From contig JANQPB010000039.1 in NCBI GenBank assembly GCA_028285495.1, positions 1 through 64,000 on the forward strand: a stretch of DNA of 64,000 bases. Reading direction: 5' to 3'. The position numbers and the translations under genes were made by a program. Below the pieces are notes generated by a model, which saw nothing but the letters and a program-made list of their open reading frames with translations, was not told the DNA's origin and ran no database searches. How positions within the stretch are numbered: position 1 is the stretch's first letter; each line of letters opens with the position of its first letter. Source of the DNA: Acidimicrobiales bacterium. Its GTDB lineage: Bacteria > Actinomycetota > Acidimicrobiia > Acidimicrobiales > SZUA-35. Below are positions 49,502 through 58,367 of the stretch, piece by piece.

Positions 49502-51924
49502 CAATGCCAGCCCGCACCGAGCAGGTCGTCGCCCAGTTCCTCGAGCCGCATGCCGGTGGTCGGCTCGACCGGGTCCGACGGCGCAGGCCCGTCACCGGCG
49601 CCCGCCGTTGGCGTCGTTCGCTCGCCCGGGCCGATCGCCGGTGGGGTCGGCTCGGGGCGGGCCCGGACCGAGCTGGCGTCCGCCGGGACCGACCGCCCGA
49701 TCGGCGCGGGACCGGGGGCCCGATCGGTCGCCGGCGACGGCCGCGACCACGGGGCGGGGCCGGGGGCCGTCGACGCCGCATCGTCCGGTCGCCGTGGTGG
49801 TCGCGGCTCGGTCCGCAGGGCCGACGGCACGGTCGTGCCCGCGGTCGAGGTCGCGGTGGACCTCGAGGCCGCGTCGAGCGCCGCTGCCCCGTCGTCCGAC
49901 GTCGAGTCGGTCGGCGGCCGCAGGGCATCGGCATCGAGCCGGAACCCGGACAGGATCCGTTGTAGCTCGATGGCCAGCTCGGCCAGGTGACCTGCGGCCC
50001 GCTCGGTCCGATCGGCGCCGTCGGTCGCGGTCCCGGCCTCGATCGCCACCGAGGCGATGCTCGACGAGATGTCGGTCGTGCCCTGGGTGAGCACCTGGAG
50101 GTTGGCGGTGACCTCCTGGGTCGTCGCGCTCTGCTCCTCGACGGCGCCGGCGATCGTGGTCGACGCCTCGTTGACCTTGTTGATCAGCGTGCTGATGTCG
50201 GCGATGGCCTGCACCGCCGCCACCGACTCCTGCTGGATCGCCTCGATCTTGTTGCGGATCTCGTCGGTCGCCGTCGAGGTCTGGGAGGCGAGGGCCTTGA
50301 CCTCGTTGGCCACCACGGCGAACCCCCGGCCGGCCTCCCCGACCCTGGCCGCCTCGATCGTGGCGTTCAGGGCGAGCAGGTCGGTCTGCTCGGCGATCGA
50401 GGTGATGACGTTCACGACGTCGCCGATGTCGCTTGCGCTGTTCTCCAGCGCCTGCATCCGCTCCCTGGTCGACACGGTGACCTCGACCGCCTGGGAGCTG
50501 ACCGCGGCCGCTTCGGCCGTGTTGTCGAAGATCTCGCGCACGCTGGCGCTCATCTGGTCCATCGCCCGGGAGACCGTTCCCGACGTGGCCGAGATCTCCT
50601 CGGCTGCGGCGGCGACGTCGCTGGCCTTGGTCGACGTCGACCGTGCGGTCTCGGCCATCTCCTGGCTGAGATCGGTCAGGCCGGATGCCGACGACGCCAG
50701 CTCGCTCGCCGTTGCCTCGACGCCGACCATCGTGGTGCCGACGGCGTCGAGGGCGGTGTTGACTGCGGCCGCGATCTTCCCCACCTCGCCGCTCCCCTCG
50801 CCGAGCCGGGGGGTCAGGTCACCGTCGGCCACCAGGGCAAGCTGCTCGGCGCTGCGGCGGAGCGGATCGGCAACCGAGCGGGCCAGTACCCAGCCGAGCG
50901 TGGCGACGAGGGCGAGCATCAGCCCGCCGATGGCGACGATCGACGAGCGGATGCCGTCGAGCTCGGCCAACGCATCGTCGAGGTCCTGGGCCACCAGGAA
51001 CCCCCAGCCGTAGCCGTCGAAGCCGCGCGCACCGCCGCTGGTGGCGTAGCCGACGATCTGCCCGGTCGTTCCCGGCGCACCGGCCCGGAAGCCGCTTGCC
51101 CCCGGCTCGGCCACGGCCGCTGCGGCCACCTCCCAGCCGGCGTCGACCAGGTTGGCCGACAACACGCCGGCGGCGTCCCCGGCGTCGAGCACGAGACCGT
51201 CGACCCCCAGCACCTTGACCTCGACCGTCTCGAGCCCGTCGGTCGCGAACCCGGCCCGGACCTCGGCCGTGATCGCACCGACCACGCGCTCGAAGGACGC
51301 CACGTTGTACCAGACGCCGGCGACGTCACCGTTCGAGCCGACGATCGGGGCCGCGAACCCGATCCCGATGCGATCGTCGCCGTAGACGTCGCCGACGACC
51401 GTCGACCTCTCGACCCAACCGGACCCGCTGCGGCCGACGACCTCGCCAGCGGCCGCGGCCCGGAACCAGGCCTCGCCGGACACGTCGAGGCCCTGCAGGA
51501 ACCCGGTCGCGAGCGGTTGCCCGAGATGGTCGACCCGGTTGACGCCGATGACCCGGCCGTCGCCGTCGGCCACCAGCATCAGGTCGTAGACGCCGTAGAT
51601 CGTGGTCAGCTCGTCGATCAGCTCCTGGCGGCCGGCCTGGCTGCCGAGTGCCATCGGGTTGGCGGCGAACGCCTGCACGTCGCCGAGCCGCTGGTAGAGG
51701 TCGCGATCGACGGTCTCGCCGGCGACGACGGCCGCCTCCTCAAGCCGTTGACCGGCCTGGTCGACCACCACCGCCGCCGTCCGGCGGTAGCCGTACCAAC
51801 CCAGCACCAGCAGCGGAACGACCCCGACGATCACCACGCCGATCGTCATGCGAGCCTTGAGGCCGAACGAGCGGGCTCGGCGAGTGGGCAGGGGCATCGA
51901 ACGGGGCCTCCGGGAGGCGGACAC
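49501..51924 (-). CDS. Methyl-accepting chemotaxis protein (receptor 2) with long C-terminal tail
   Basis: The 807-residue receptor has TM1 (IGVVIVGVVPLLVLGWYG), a Cache-type external domain sharing YQRLGDVQAFAANP with receptor 1, TM2 (IVAIGGLMLALVATLGWVLA), HAMP, and the signalling tip EQTDLLALNATIEAARVGEA. After the coiled coil a 160-residue Pro/Ala/Arg/Thr-rich disordered tail ends in GMRLEELGDDLLGAGWH. In other bacteria such a flexible arm with an aromatic terminal peptide tethers CheR and CheB; both genes follow directly. GTG 51924 is supported by AGGAGG nine bases upstream. Confidence 0.93.
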   Translation of the reverse strand: MSASRRPRSMPLPTRRARSFGLKARMTIGVVIVGVVPLLVLGWYGYRRTAAVVVDQAGQRLEEAAVVAGETVDRDLYQRLGDVQAFAANPMALGSQAGRQELIDELTTIYGVYDLMLVADGDGRVIGVNRVDHLGQPLATGFLQGLDVSGEAWFRAAAAGEVVGRSGSGWVERSTVVGDVYGDDRIGIGFAAPIVGSNGDVAGVWYNVASFERVVGAITAEVRAGFATDGLETVEVKVLGVDGLVLDAGDAAGVLSANLVDAGWEVAAAAVAEPGASGFRAGAPGTTGQIVGYATSGGARGFDGYGWGFLVAQDLDDALAELDGIRSSIVAIGGLMLALVATLGWVLARSVADPLRRSAEQLALVADGDLTPRLGEGSGEVGKIAAAVNTALDAVGTTMVGVEATASELASSASGLTDLSQEMAETARSTSTKASDVAAAAEEISATSGTVSRAMDQMSASVREIFDNTAEAAAVSSQAVEVTVSTRERMQALENSASDIGDVVNVITSIAEQTDLLALNATIEAARVGEAGRGFAVVANEVKALASQTSTATDEIRNKIEAIQQESVAAVQAIADISTLINKVNEASTTIAGAVEEQSATTQEVTANLQVLTQGTTDISSSIASVAIEAGTATDGADRTERAAGHLAELAIELQRILSGFRLDADALRPPTDSTSDDGAAALDAASRSTATSTAGTTVPSALRTEPRPPRRPDDAASTAPGPAPWSRPSPATDRAPGPAPIGRSVPADASSVRARPEPTPPAIGPGERTTPTAGAGDGPAPSDPVEPTTGMRLEELGDDLLGAGWH

Positions 51925-52078
51925 GGGAACGGTCCTCCTAGGTTTCGGTACACCCCGCTGTTGCTTGAGGTCGGATGGTGGTGCCGGAGCGGAGGCTCCT
52001 CAACAACACCGGGAAGGGGCCGATGCGGGAGGGGTCCGGCTCCGCCAGGATGCACCGTCCACCGCCAGGTACCGGCCC
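51925..52078. promoter_or_regulatory. Divergent control region of the second chemotaxis set, with nested inverted repeats
   Basis: TGTTGCTTGAGG (51959-51970) is complementary to CCTCAACAACA (51998-52008) except for one extra C. Inside it, GGAGC (51986-51990) and GCTCC (51995-51999) form a smaller hairpin. The region must hold promoters for receptor 2 and cheA2; no clear hexamers were found. Confidence 0.45.
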
Positions 52079-54412
52079 ATGACCGACATGTTGCACGACT
52101 TCCTCATCGAGAGCGCCGAGGGGATCGATCTCGTCGACCACCACCTCATCGCGCTCGAGGACCGACCGGACGACGAGCAGCTGCTGACCGAGATCTTCCG
52201 CAGTCTGCACACGATCAAGGGCAGCTGCGGCTTCTACGGCTTCGACAAGCTGGAGAGCCTGGCCCACTCGGCCGAGAACCTCCTGACGCTGCTGCGGTCG
52301 GGCGAGCTGACGTTCGGCCCGCCGATCGCCAACGCCCTGCTGGCGATGGTCGACATGATCCGCAGCATCCTCGGCACGATCGAGCGGACCGGCGAGGAGG
52401 GCGACCCGGACGTCGTCATGCTGGCGGCCCGACTCGATGCGCTGGCCGATGGTGGATCGTCCGAGGTCGACACCAGCTGGGACGCCGTCGCGGCCGACGA
52501 CGAGCCACGCGACGACTCGACCGGCGCAATCGGCCAGCGCCTCGGCGACCGGCTGGTCGAGGCCGGGCTCGCCGACCGCCAGGACGTCGAGCTCGCCGCC
52601 GCCCAGCAGGGGCTCGGCGACGAGCGCATGATCGGGGAGATCCTCGTCGACGGGGGCACGACGAGCGCCGCCGACGTGGCCAGGACCGCCGGCCCGGTGC
52701 CGACCAGCTCCGTCACCGAGTCGACGATCCGGGTCGACGTCCGACTCCTCGACGATCTGATGAACCTCGTCGGCGAGCTGGTCCTGTCCCGCAACGAGCT
52801 CGTCCGCCTGGCGACCGACCACGAGGACAACGTCTTCGTGCCCCCGTCACAGCGACTCAACCTGATCACCACCGAGCTGCAGGAGGGGATCATGAAGACC
52901 CGCATGCAGCCGATCAACTCGGCCTGGTCGAAGCTTCCCCGGGTCGTCCGGGACCTGGCCCACCAGCTCGGCAAGGACGTCCGGGTGGAGATGATCGGTC
53001 GGGAGACCGAGCTCGACCGGACGATCATCGAGGCCATCCGCGATCCGCTGACCCACATCGTCCGCAACACGGTCGACCACGGGATCGAGAGCCCCGACGA
53101 GCGGGTCGCGGCCGGCAAGGACGCCAACGGGACGCTGACCCTCCGGGCCAGCCATCAGGGCGAGCAGGTCAACATCGAGATCGCCGACGACGGTCGCGGC
53201 ATCGACCCCGATCGGATCAGGGCGATCGCCGTCGAGCGTGGCGTGATGAGCCGGCAGGACGCCGATGACCTGTCCGACACCGAGGCCGCCCACCTGGTCT
53301 TCCAACCCGGGTTCTCGACCGCGGAGTCGGTGACCAACATCTCCGGCCGCGGCGTCGGGTTGGACGTGGTCAAGTCGAACGTCGAGCGGATCGGGGGCTC
53401 GGTCGACCTGCGGACCGACGTCGGCCTCGGCACCACGTTCACGATCAAGATCCCCCTGACCCTGGCCATCATTCCCGCGCTGACCGTCCGGGCGGCCGAG
53501 AACCGCTACGCCATCCCCCAGGTCAACGTGCTCGAGCTGTTGCGGCTGAAGGCCGGCGGCGAGGAGCGGATCGAGGACCTGCACGGCGCCGCCGTCTACC
53601 GGCTCCGGGGCAAGCTGCTCCCGGTCGTCGACCTCCGGGAGCAGCTCGGGCTCGAACCGATCGAGACCCGCACGACCAACATCGCCGTGGTCAAGACGGA
53701 CGCACTCCGCTTCGGGCTGGTCGTCGACGGCATCGAGGACAACGGCGAGATCGTGGTCAAACCACTCAGCCAGCAGGTCAAGGACCTGAAGCTGTTCTCC
53801 GGGGCCACCATCCTCGGCGACGGCAAGGTCGCGCTCATCCTCGACCTCCTCGGTCTGGCCGACCTGGCCGGACTCTCGGCCGGCAGCCCGGCCATGAAGG
53901 AGGTCGAGACCCAGCAGGCGGCCGATGAGCTGAGCCTCCGCTCGGTCGACGCCGAGGCGCTGATCGTGCTCTCGGTCGGGGGCGGCGAGCGGGTGGCGAT
54001 CCCGCTCAACGAGATCGACCGGCTCGAGGAGGTGCCGGCCGACACGATCGAGCGGTCCGACGGCCGCCCGGTCGTCCAGTACCGGCAGGCCCTGATGCCG
54101 TTGGTCGACCTCGGCCAGGTCATCGGGCTCGGCGGCTCGGTGTTGGGCGAGCACCAGCGGATCAACGTGGTCGTGTGCCTCTCCGGCGGCAGGACCGTCG
54201 GGCTGGCGGTCGACCAGATCCTCGACATCGTGCACTCCGACGCCGTCCGACCGGCCGGTCAACCGGGCACGGTCATCATCGACGGACTCGTCACCGACCT
54301 CGTCAACCCGGAGACGGTCGTCGCCGCGGCGCTGCCGTCGCTGCACCGCCCGGCCGGCGACCGTCCAAGCGGCTACGAGGGCGAGTGGCTGCCGCTCGGC
54401 GCCGCCACCTGA
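52079..54412 (+). CDS. cheA: Chemotaxis histidine kinase CheA with two CheW domains (CheA2)
   Basis: The 777-residue kinase parallels CheA1: HPt with H44 in LHTIKGSCGF; a shorter linker; helical pair LGDRLVEAG and IGEILVDGG; LMNLVGELVLSRNEL; ATPase motifs HIVRNTVDHGIE, DDGRGI, GRGVGLDVV; and two CheW-like domains. There is no cheW gene in this second set, so the built-in second CheW domain or the cheW at 7415 may serve. The tail lacks the SFDDLD of CheA1. ATG 52079 is the most likely start (AGG about 10 bases upstream); ATG 52088 is possible. Confidence 0.94.
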   Translation: MTDMLHDFLIESAEGIDLVDHHLIALEDRPDDEQLLTEIFRSLHTIKGSCGFYGFDKLESLAHSAENLLTLLRSGELTFGPPIANALLAMVDMIRSILGTIERTGEEGDPDVVMLAARLDALADGGSSEVDTSWDAVAADDEPRDDSTGAIGQRLGDRLVEAGLADRQDVELAAAQQGLGDERMIGEILVDGGTTSAADVARTAGPVPTSSVTESTIRVDVRLLDDLMNLVGELVLSRNELVRLATDHEDNVFVPPSQRLNLITTELQEGIMKTRMQPINSAWSKLPRVVRDLAHQLGKDVRVEMIGRETELDRTIIEAIRDPLTHIVRNTVDHGIESPDERVAAGKDANGTLTLRASHQGEQVNIEIADDGRGIDPDRIRAIAVERGVMSRQDADDLSDTEAAHLVFQPGFSTAESVTNISGRGVGLDVVKSNVERIGGSVDLRTDVGLGTTFTIKIPLTLAIIPALTVRAAENRYAIPQVNVLELLRLKAGGEERIEDLHGAAVYRLRGKLLPVVDLREQLGLEPIETRTTNIAVVKTDALRFGLVVDGIEDNGEIVVKPLSQQVKDLKLFSGATILGDGKVALILDLLGLADLAGLSAGSPAMKEVETQQAADELSLRSVDAEALIVLSVGGGERVAIPLNEIDRLEEVPADTIERSDGRPVVQYRQALMPLVDLGQVIGLGGSVLGEHQRINVVVCLSGGRTVGLAVDQILDIVHSDAVRPAGQPGTVIIDGLVTDLVNPETVVAAALPSLHRPAGDRPSGYEGEWLPLGAAT

Positions 54413-54456
54413 CCGACCGGATCGGCCGCGCCGCGGCGTGGCCCGGCGACCGGGAC

Positions 54457-54753
54457 CTAGCCGTTCGCCTCGTCCAGGGCCAGCATCCCACCGGCCAGGT
54501 TGACGACGTCACCGAAGCCCGAGGCGGTGAGGTACTCGGCCGCCTTGGTGCTGCGACCGCCGCTGCGGCAGAGCACGACCACCCGACGACCCCGGTCCAG
54601 CTCGCCGACGCGGGTCGGGAGGTCACCGAGCGGGATGTTGACCGCGCCGGGCAGCGTGCCGCCAGCCACCTCGTCCGGCTCGCGCACGTCGATCAGCTGC
54701 CCGTTCGGGGCGACGGCGGTGGCGTAGTCGGTCACCGGGTGGTCGGTGTGCAT
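54457..54753 (-). CDS. Rhodanese-like sulfurtransferase
   Basis: The 98-residue single-domain rhodanese has LIDVREPDEVAGGTLPGAVNIPL and an active-site loop VVVLCRSGGRSTKAAEYL with the persulfide-forming cysteine. Small proteins like this carry sulfane sulfur or reduce persulfides. GGAGG lies six bases before ATG 54753. It is divergent from the dehydratase gene with 65 bp between starts. Rhodanese-like proteins can also handle selenium, but nothing here shows that. Confidence 0.9.
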   Translation of the reverse strand: MHTDHPVTDYATAVAPNGQLIDVREPDEVAGGTLPGAVNIPLGDLPTRVGELDRGRRVVVLCRSGGRSTKAAEYLTASGFGDVVNLAGGMLALDEANG

Positions 54754-54818
54754 CGTGGTCCTCCATGACGAGACGATCGGGCCGGTGGCGGCCGGAGGCC
54801 ACGATACCGTCTGCTCCC

Positions 54819-55802
54819 ATGTCGACTCCCGATGCAGACGCCGTGGCCAGGGCGGCCGAGCGGTTGGCCGGGCTCGTGGTGCGCACGCCACTGGTGGAGG
54901 CCGGGCCGATGGCGGTCAGAACGGGGTCCCGGGTCGTGATCAAGGCCGAGCACCGGCAGGCCACCGGCAGCTTCAAGCTCCGGGGGGCGACCAACGTCGT
55001 GCAGGCGCTCGAGTCGGACGAGCTGACGACCGGGGTCATCACCGCCTCGTCCGGCAACCACGGCATCGGCACCGCGACGGCCGCCGGACGGCGGGCCGTC
55101 CCCTGCACCGTCTACCTCCCCCGCGACGCAGCCAGGCCGAAGCGCGACGCCATCGCCCGTCTCGGGGCGACGATCGTCACGGTCGACGATCCCGACGCCG
55201 CGGCGGCCGAGCGCGAGGCGAGGAGTGAGGCCGAGCGGCTGGGTCGCCGCTACGTCTCGCCCTACAACGACCCGCTGATCGTGGCCGGCCAGGGCACGAT
55301 CGGGGTCGAGCTGGTCGAGGACTGGACGGGCGAGCCCCCGGACGCGGTCGTCGTCGCGGTCGGCGGTGGCGGGTTGATCTCGGGCATCGGCACGTGGCTC
55401 CGGGCCAACTGGCCCGACGCCGAGCTGCTGGGGGCGTCGCCGGCCAACGACGACGCCATGGCCGCCTCGGTCGCCGCCGGCTCGATCATCGAGGTCGACG
55501 CCTCGTCGACGTTCTCCGACGGCACCGCCGGCGCCGTCGAGCCGGGGGCGATGACCTTCGAGCTCTGCCGGGAGCTGGTCGACCGGTGGGAGACCGCGAG
55601 CGAGGTCGAGATCGCCACCGCCGTCCGGTCGATGATCGACGATCACCACGAGCTGGTCGAGGGCTCGGCCGGCGTTGCCCTCGCGGTGGCCGAGCGGTGG
55701 GCCGGTGGCCATCCCGGCTCGACGGTCGTCGTGGTCAGCTGCGGGGCCAACGTCGCCTCGTCACGACTGGCCGAGATGCTGGCCGTGGCCGAGCCGTCGT
55801 AG
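54819..55802 (+). CDS. PLP-dependent serine/threonine dehydratase-like protein
   Basis: The 327-residue fold-type II PLP enzyme deaminates serine or threonine to a 2-oxo acid, or racemises serine. The PLP lysine is in ATGSFKLRGA, SSGNHG is the substrate-binding loop, and VAVGGGGLISGIGTWL holds the phosphate. There is no C-terminal ACT regulatory domain, so it is the catabolic type. ATG 54819 lies eight bases after TACCGT. It opens a rightward run of amino-acid breakdown genes (M20 peptidase, astA, astB). Confidence 0.88.
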   Translation: MSTPDADAVARAAERLAGLVVRTPLVEAGPMAVRTGSRVVIKAEHRQATGSFKLRGATNVVQALESDELTTGVITASSGNHGIGTATAAGRRAVPCTVYLPRDAARPKRDAIARLGATIVTVDDPDAAAAEREARSEAERLGRRYVSPYNDPLIVAGQGTIGVELVEDWTGEPPDAVVVAVGGGGLISGIGTWLRANWPDAELLGASPANDDAMAASVAAGSIIEVDASSTFSDGTAGAVEPGAMTFELCRELVDRWETASEVEIATAVRSMIDDHHELVEGSAGVALAVAERWAGGHPGSTVVVVSCGANVASSRLAEMLAVAEPS

Positions 55803-55868
55803 CGCCACCGCTCGACCGCTCGGTCGGGTCCCGACCGGCCCCGTCCCGACCGACCCGGGCCCGACCGG

Positions 55869-55874
55869 TACGCT
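55869..55874 (+). promoter_or_regulatory. Leaderless minus-10 TACGCT of the M20 peptidase
   Basis: TACGCT ends exactly six bases before ATG 55881. Confidence 0.6.
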
Positions 55875-55880
55875 CGAACG

Positions 55881-57071
55881 ATGGCCCCTCCGCCCGACCT
55901 CGACGTGCTGACCAACCGGATCGTGGCCCTGGCCGAGCTCAACTCGGGGTCGTTCAACCCGGACGGCGTCGACGCCTGCGGCGAGCGGTTGGCCGAACTG
56001 GTCGGCGAGCTGGAGCCGGATCGGGTCGAGACGCTCGCCGTCGAGCCGACCGCGCAGGTCGACGCCAGCGGGGTCGTCGTGCACCGGCCGGTCGGCCGGG
56101 CGCTGCGGGCGATCAAGCGGCCGGACGCGCCGTTCCAGATCCTCGTCTTCGGCCATCTCGACACGGTCTTCGGGCCGGACGACCCGTTCCAGGCGGTGAC
56201 CGTCGACGGGACGACGCTCCGCGGTCCCGGCGTCGCCGACTGCAAGGGCGGGCTGGTGCTGGCCATCGAGGCCCTGCGGCAGCTGGACGACCCCGTCCCG
56301 ACCGGCGGCGGCCCGCTCGACGACGTCGGTTGGCAGTTCATCGCCGTGCCGGACGAGGAGGTCGGCTCGATCGGCTCGAAGCGACTGCTGGCCGACGCCG
56401 CCACCGATGCCGACCTCGGGCTCGGCATCGAGCCGGCGCTGCCATCCGGTGGGGTGGCCGCAGCTCGCAAGGGCTCGCTGACCGTGCATGCGGTGGTGTC
56501 GGGCGTGGCCGCCCACGTCGGCCGGGCCCACGCAGACGGCCGGTCGGCGATCCTCGCCCTCGCCCGCTTCATCGACGAGGTCGAGGCGCACAACGGGCGA
56601 GACGGGGTGACGGTCAACTGCGGCCGGATCACGGGCGGCGGCGCGCTGAACGCAGTCCCCGACCGGGCGGTCGGCAGCTTCAACCTGCGGGTCGAGTCGA
56701 TCGTCGACCAGCGATGGATCGAGGACCGATTCGCCGAGGCGGCCGCCGAACCGGGGCGGGAGATCGAGCTGATCTGGACCTCCCGCCGCCCCCCGAAGCC
56801 ACGAACACCGGCGCTCGAGCGGGTCCTGGCCGACGTGACCGAGGCGGCGGCCGAGCACGGGCTGACCGTCGAGCCGGAGGACACCGGCGGGTGCTGCGAC
56901 GGCAACGATCTGGCAGCGGCGGGGTTGACCAACGTCGACAGCCTCGGCATCGCCGGCGGCGGGATCCACAGCCCGGCCGAGTTCGCCGACGTGGCCAGCG
57001 TCCCGCCCCGGGCGGCGACGATGGTCGAGGTCGTCCGCCGGGCCCGCGACCGGGCGCTGAGCTCCTCCTGA
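55881..57071 (+). CDS. M20-family metallopeptidase/deacylase
   Basis: The 396-residue two-zinc amidohydrolase has zinc ligands in FGHLDTVFG, RGPGVADCKGG and VPDEEVGS, and the distal ligand in GIHSPAEF. It resembles carboxypeptidase G2 and ArgE/DapE deacylases, which cleave N-acyl amino acids or dipeptides. Lying upstream of astA and astB, it may process an acylated amino acid of the arginine route. The usual AST deacylase (AstE) is a different family, so equivalence is not claimed. It is probably leaderless and is followed by a hairpin at 57089-57106. Confidence 0.88.
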   Translation: MAPPPDLDVLTNRIVALAELNSGSFNPDGVDACGERLAELVGELEPDRVETLAVEPTAQVDASGVVVHRPVGRALRAIKRPDAPFQILVFGHLDTVFGPDDPFQAVTVDGTTLRGPGVADCKGGLVLAIEALRQLDDPVPTGGGPLDDVGWQFIAVPDEEVGSIGSKRLLADAATDADLGLGIEPALPSGGVAAARKGSLTVHAVVSGVAAHVGRAHADGRSAILALARFIDEVEAHNGRDGVTVNCGRITGGGALNAVPDRAVGSFNLRVESIVDQRWIEDRFAEAAAEPGREIELIWTSRRPPKPRTPALERVLADVTEAAAEHGLTVEPEDTGGCCDGNDLAAAGLTNVDSLGIAGGGIHSPAEFADVASVPPRAATMVEVVRRARDRALSSS

Positions 57072-57088
57072 GCCGCCGTGTTGGCCGA

Positions 57089-57106
57089 AGCGGGGCGATC
57101 CCCGCT
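57089..57106 (+). terminator. Hairpin after the M20 peptidase gene
   Basis: AGCGGGG and CCCCGCT form a perfect 7-bp stem around the loop CGAT, 17 bases after the stop. Confidence 0.55.
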
Positions 57107-57203
57107 CCGCCGCCAGCGGTGCGACGGACCCCCCTGCTCGTCCCCGTCGCCCGGCGGCAGCTGATCTACCCTTGGGCGTGCCGACCCTCCGCCACCCCAC
57201 CTG

Positions 57204-58355
57204 ATGGCCCAACCCCGAACCGACGACGAGACGAGCCTCCCCGTTCTGCGACCGGTCCGCTCGGCCGATGCCGAGGCGGTCTGGGGCCTGCTGGCGCCCT
57301 CGACCGGCGAGCTGATCGGGATGTCGTCGCTGCCCCACTCGCAGGAGGCCGCCGTCGAGACGTGCCAGGCGTCCGGAGCGACGCTGGCCGACCTGGCCGC
57401 CGGCTCGTTCGCCGTCGCCGAGGGGCAGGCCCGCCGCCTGCTGTTCGTGATCGAGCTGGTCGCAGTCGCCGCGGTCGGCCGTGACGGGGCCGGGGGCACG
57501 GCTCGGGCCGTCGGGCTGACCGGCGTCACGATCAAGCATCGCTTCCCCAACCTGGCCGTCGAGGTCGCCACCAGCGCGGACGGGCTCGGCCTGGTGATGG
57601 CCAGCAGCTCGGCGCCATGGACCCGGACCGAGCTCGACTCGTCGTTCCTGGGCCCCGAGGCCCGGGGTCGTGGGCTCGGCAAGCTGATGTCGCGCGGTCG
57701 GTTCCCGTTCCTCCAGCTCGTCGGCAGCCAGATCCCGCTCACCGTGGTGGCCCACCTGCGGGGCCGGTTCGACGCCGACGGCTCCGCCCCGTTCTGGCGG
57801 TGCTTCGGCGCCCACATCGCCTCGTGGCCGACGTCGACCGACGCCGAGCGGGCCCTGACCCGCCAGCCCGAGCTGCTCGACGACCTGGCCGGCCATCGTC
57901 GGCCGCTGACCGCCGAGGTCCTCGACTCGCTCGGCCCGGTCAACGCCGCCTCGCTACCCGCCTTCCACCTGCTCCGGTCCGAGGGCCTGGTCCCGAACGG
58001 GATGTACGACCCGATCGACGGCGGCCCGACCCTGGTCGCCGACCTGGCCGAGACCGAGAGTGGCCGGCGCCGGGTCCACGGACGGGCCCACATCCGTCCG
58101 AGCGGGGCACCGGCCCGGGGACCGGTCGTCGATGCGCTGGTGTCGGTGGCCGGGATCGACCGGTTCCGGGTGACGCGGGTGGCGGTCGCACTCGGCGACC
58201 GGACGATCGGGATCGACCGGGCGACGGCCGACGCCCTCCGGGTCGACGACGACGCCCTGCTCACCGCCGTTCCCCTGACCGAGGCGGCCGCAGGGTCGGC
58301 GACCCGGTCGGCCGGCCGGTCGGCGACGGCGACCAGCCGGGCCGGCGCGGTCTAG
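57204..58355 (+). CDS. astA: Arginine N-succinyltransferase
   Basis: The 383-residue first enzyme of the AST pathway transfers succinyl from succinyl-CoA to arginine. Family segments are LRPVRSADAEAVWGLLA, GMSSLPHSQEAAVE, SSFLGPEARGRGLGKLMSRGRFPFLQ, FWRCFGAHI and LRSEGLVPNGMYDPIDGGPTL. The C-terminal 20 residues are Ala/Thr/Ser/Arg rich. TACCCT at 57167-57172 is a likely minus-10, giving a leader of about 24 bases to ATG 57204. astB follows after 12 bases. The pathway is known mainly from proteobacteria. Confidence 0.87.
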   Translation: MAQPRTDDETSLPVLRPVRSADAEAVWGLLAPSTGELIGMSSLPHSQEAAVETCQASGATLADLAAGSFAVAEGQARRLLFVIELVAVAAVGRDGAGGTARAVGLTGVTIKHRFPNLAVEVATSADGLGLVMASSSAPWTRTELDSSFLGPEARGRGLGKLMSRGRFPFLQLVGSQIPLTVVAHLRGRFDADGSAPFWRCFGAHIASWPTSTDAERALTRQPELLDDLAGHRRPLTAEVLDSLGPVNAASLPAFHLLRSEGLVPNGMYDPIDGGPTLVADLAETESGRRRVHGRAHIRPSGAPARGPVVDALVSVAGIDRFRVTRVAVALGDRTIGIDRATADALRVDDDALLTAVPLTEAAAGSATRSAGRSATATSRAGAV

Positions 58356-58367
58356 ACGGAGGTACGC

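Noticed and set aside
54424..54443. Possible terminator hairpin between cheA2 and the rhodanese gene
   Set aside because: Only an imperfect GC-rich repeat of the kind expected by chance in this composition.
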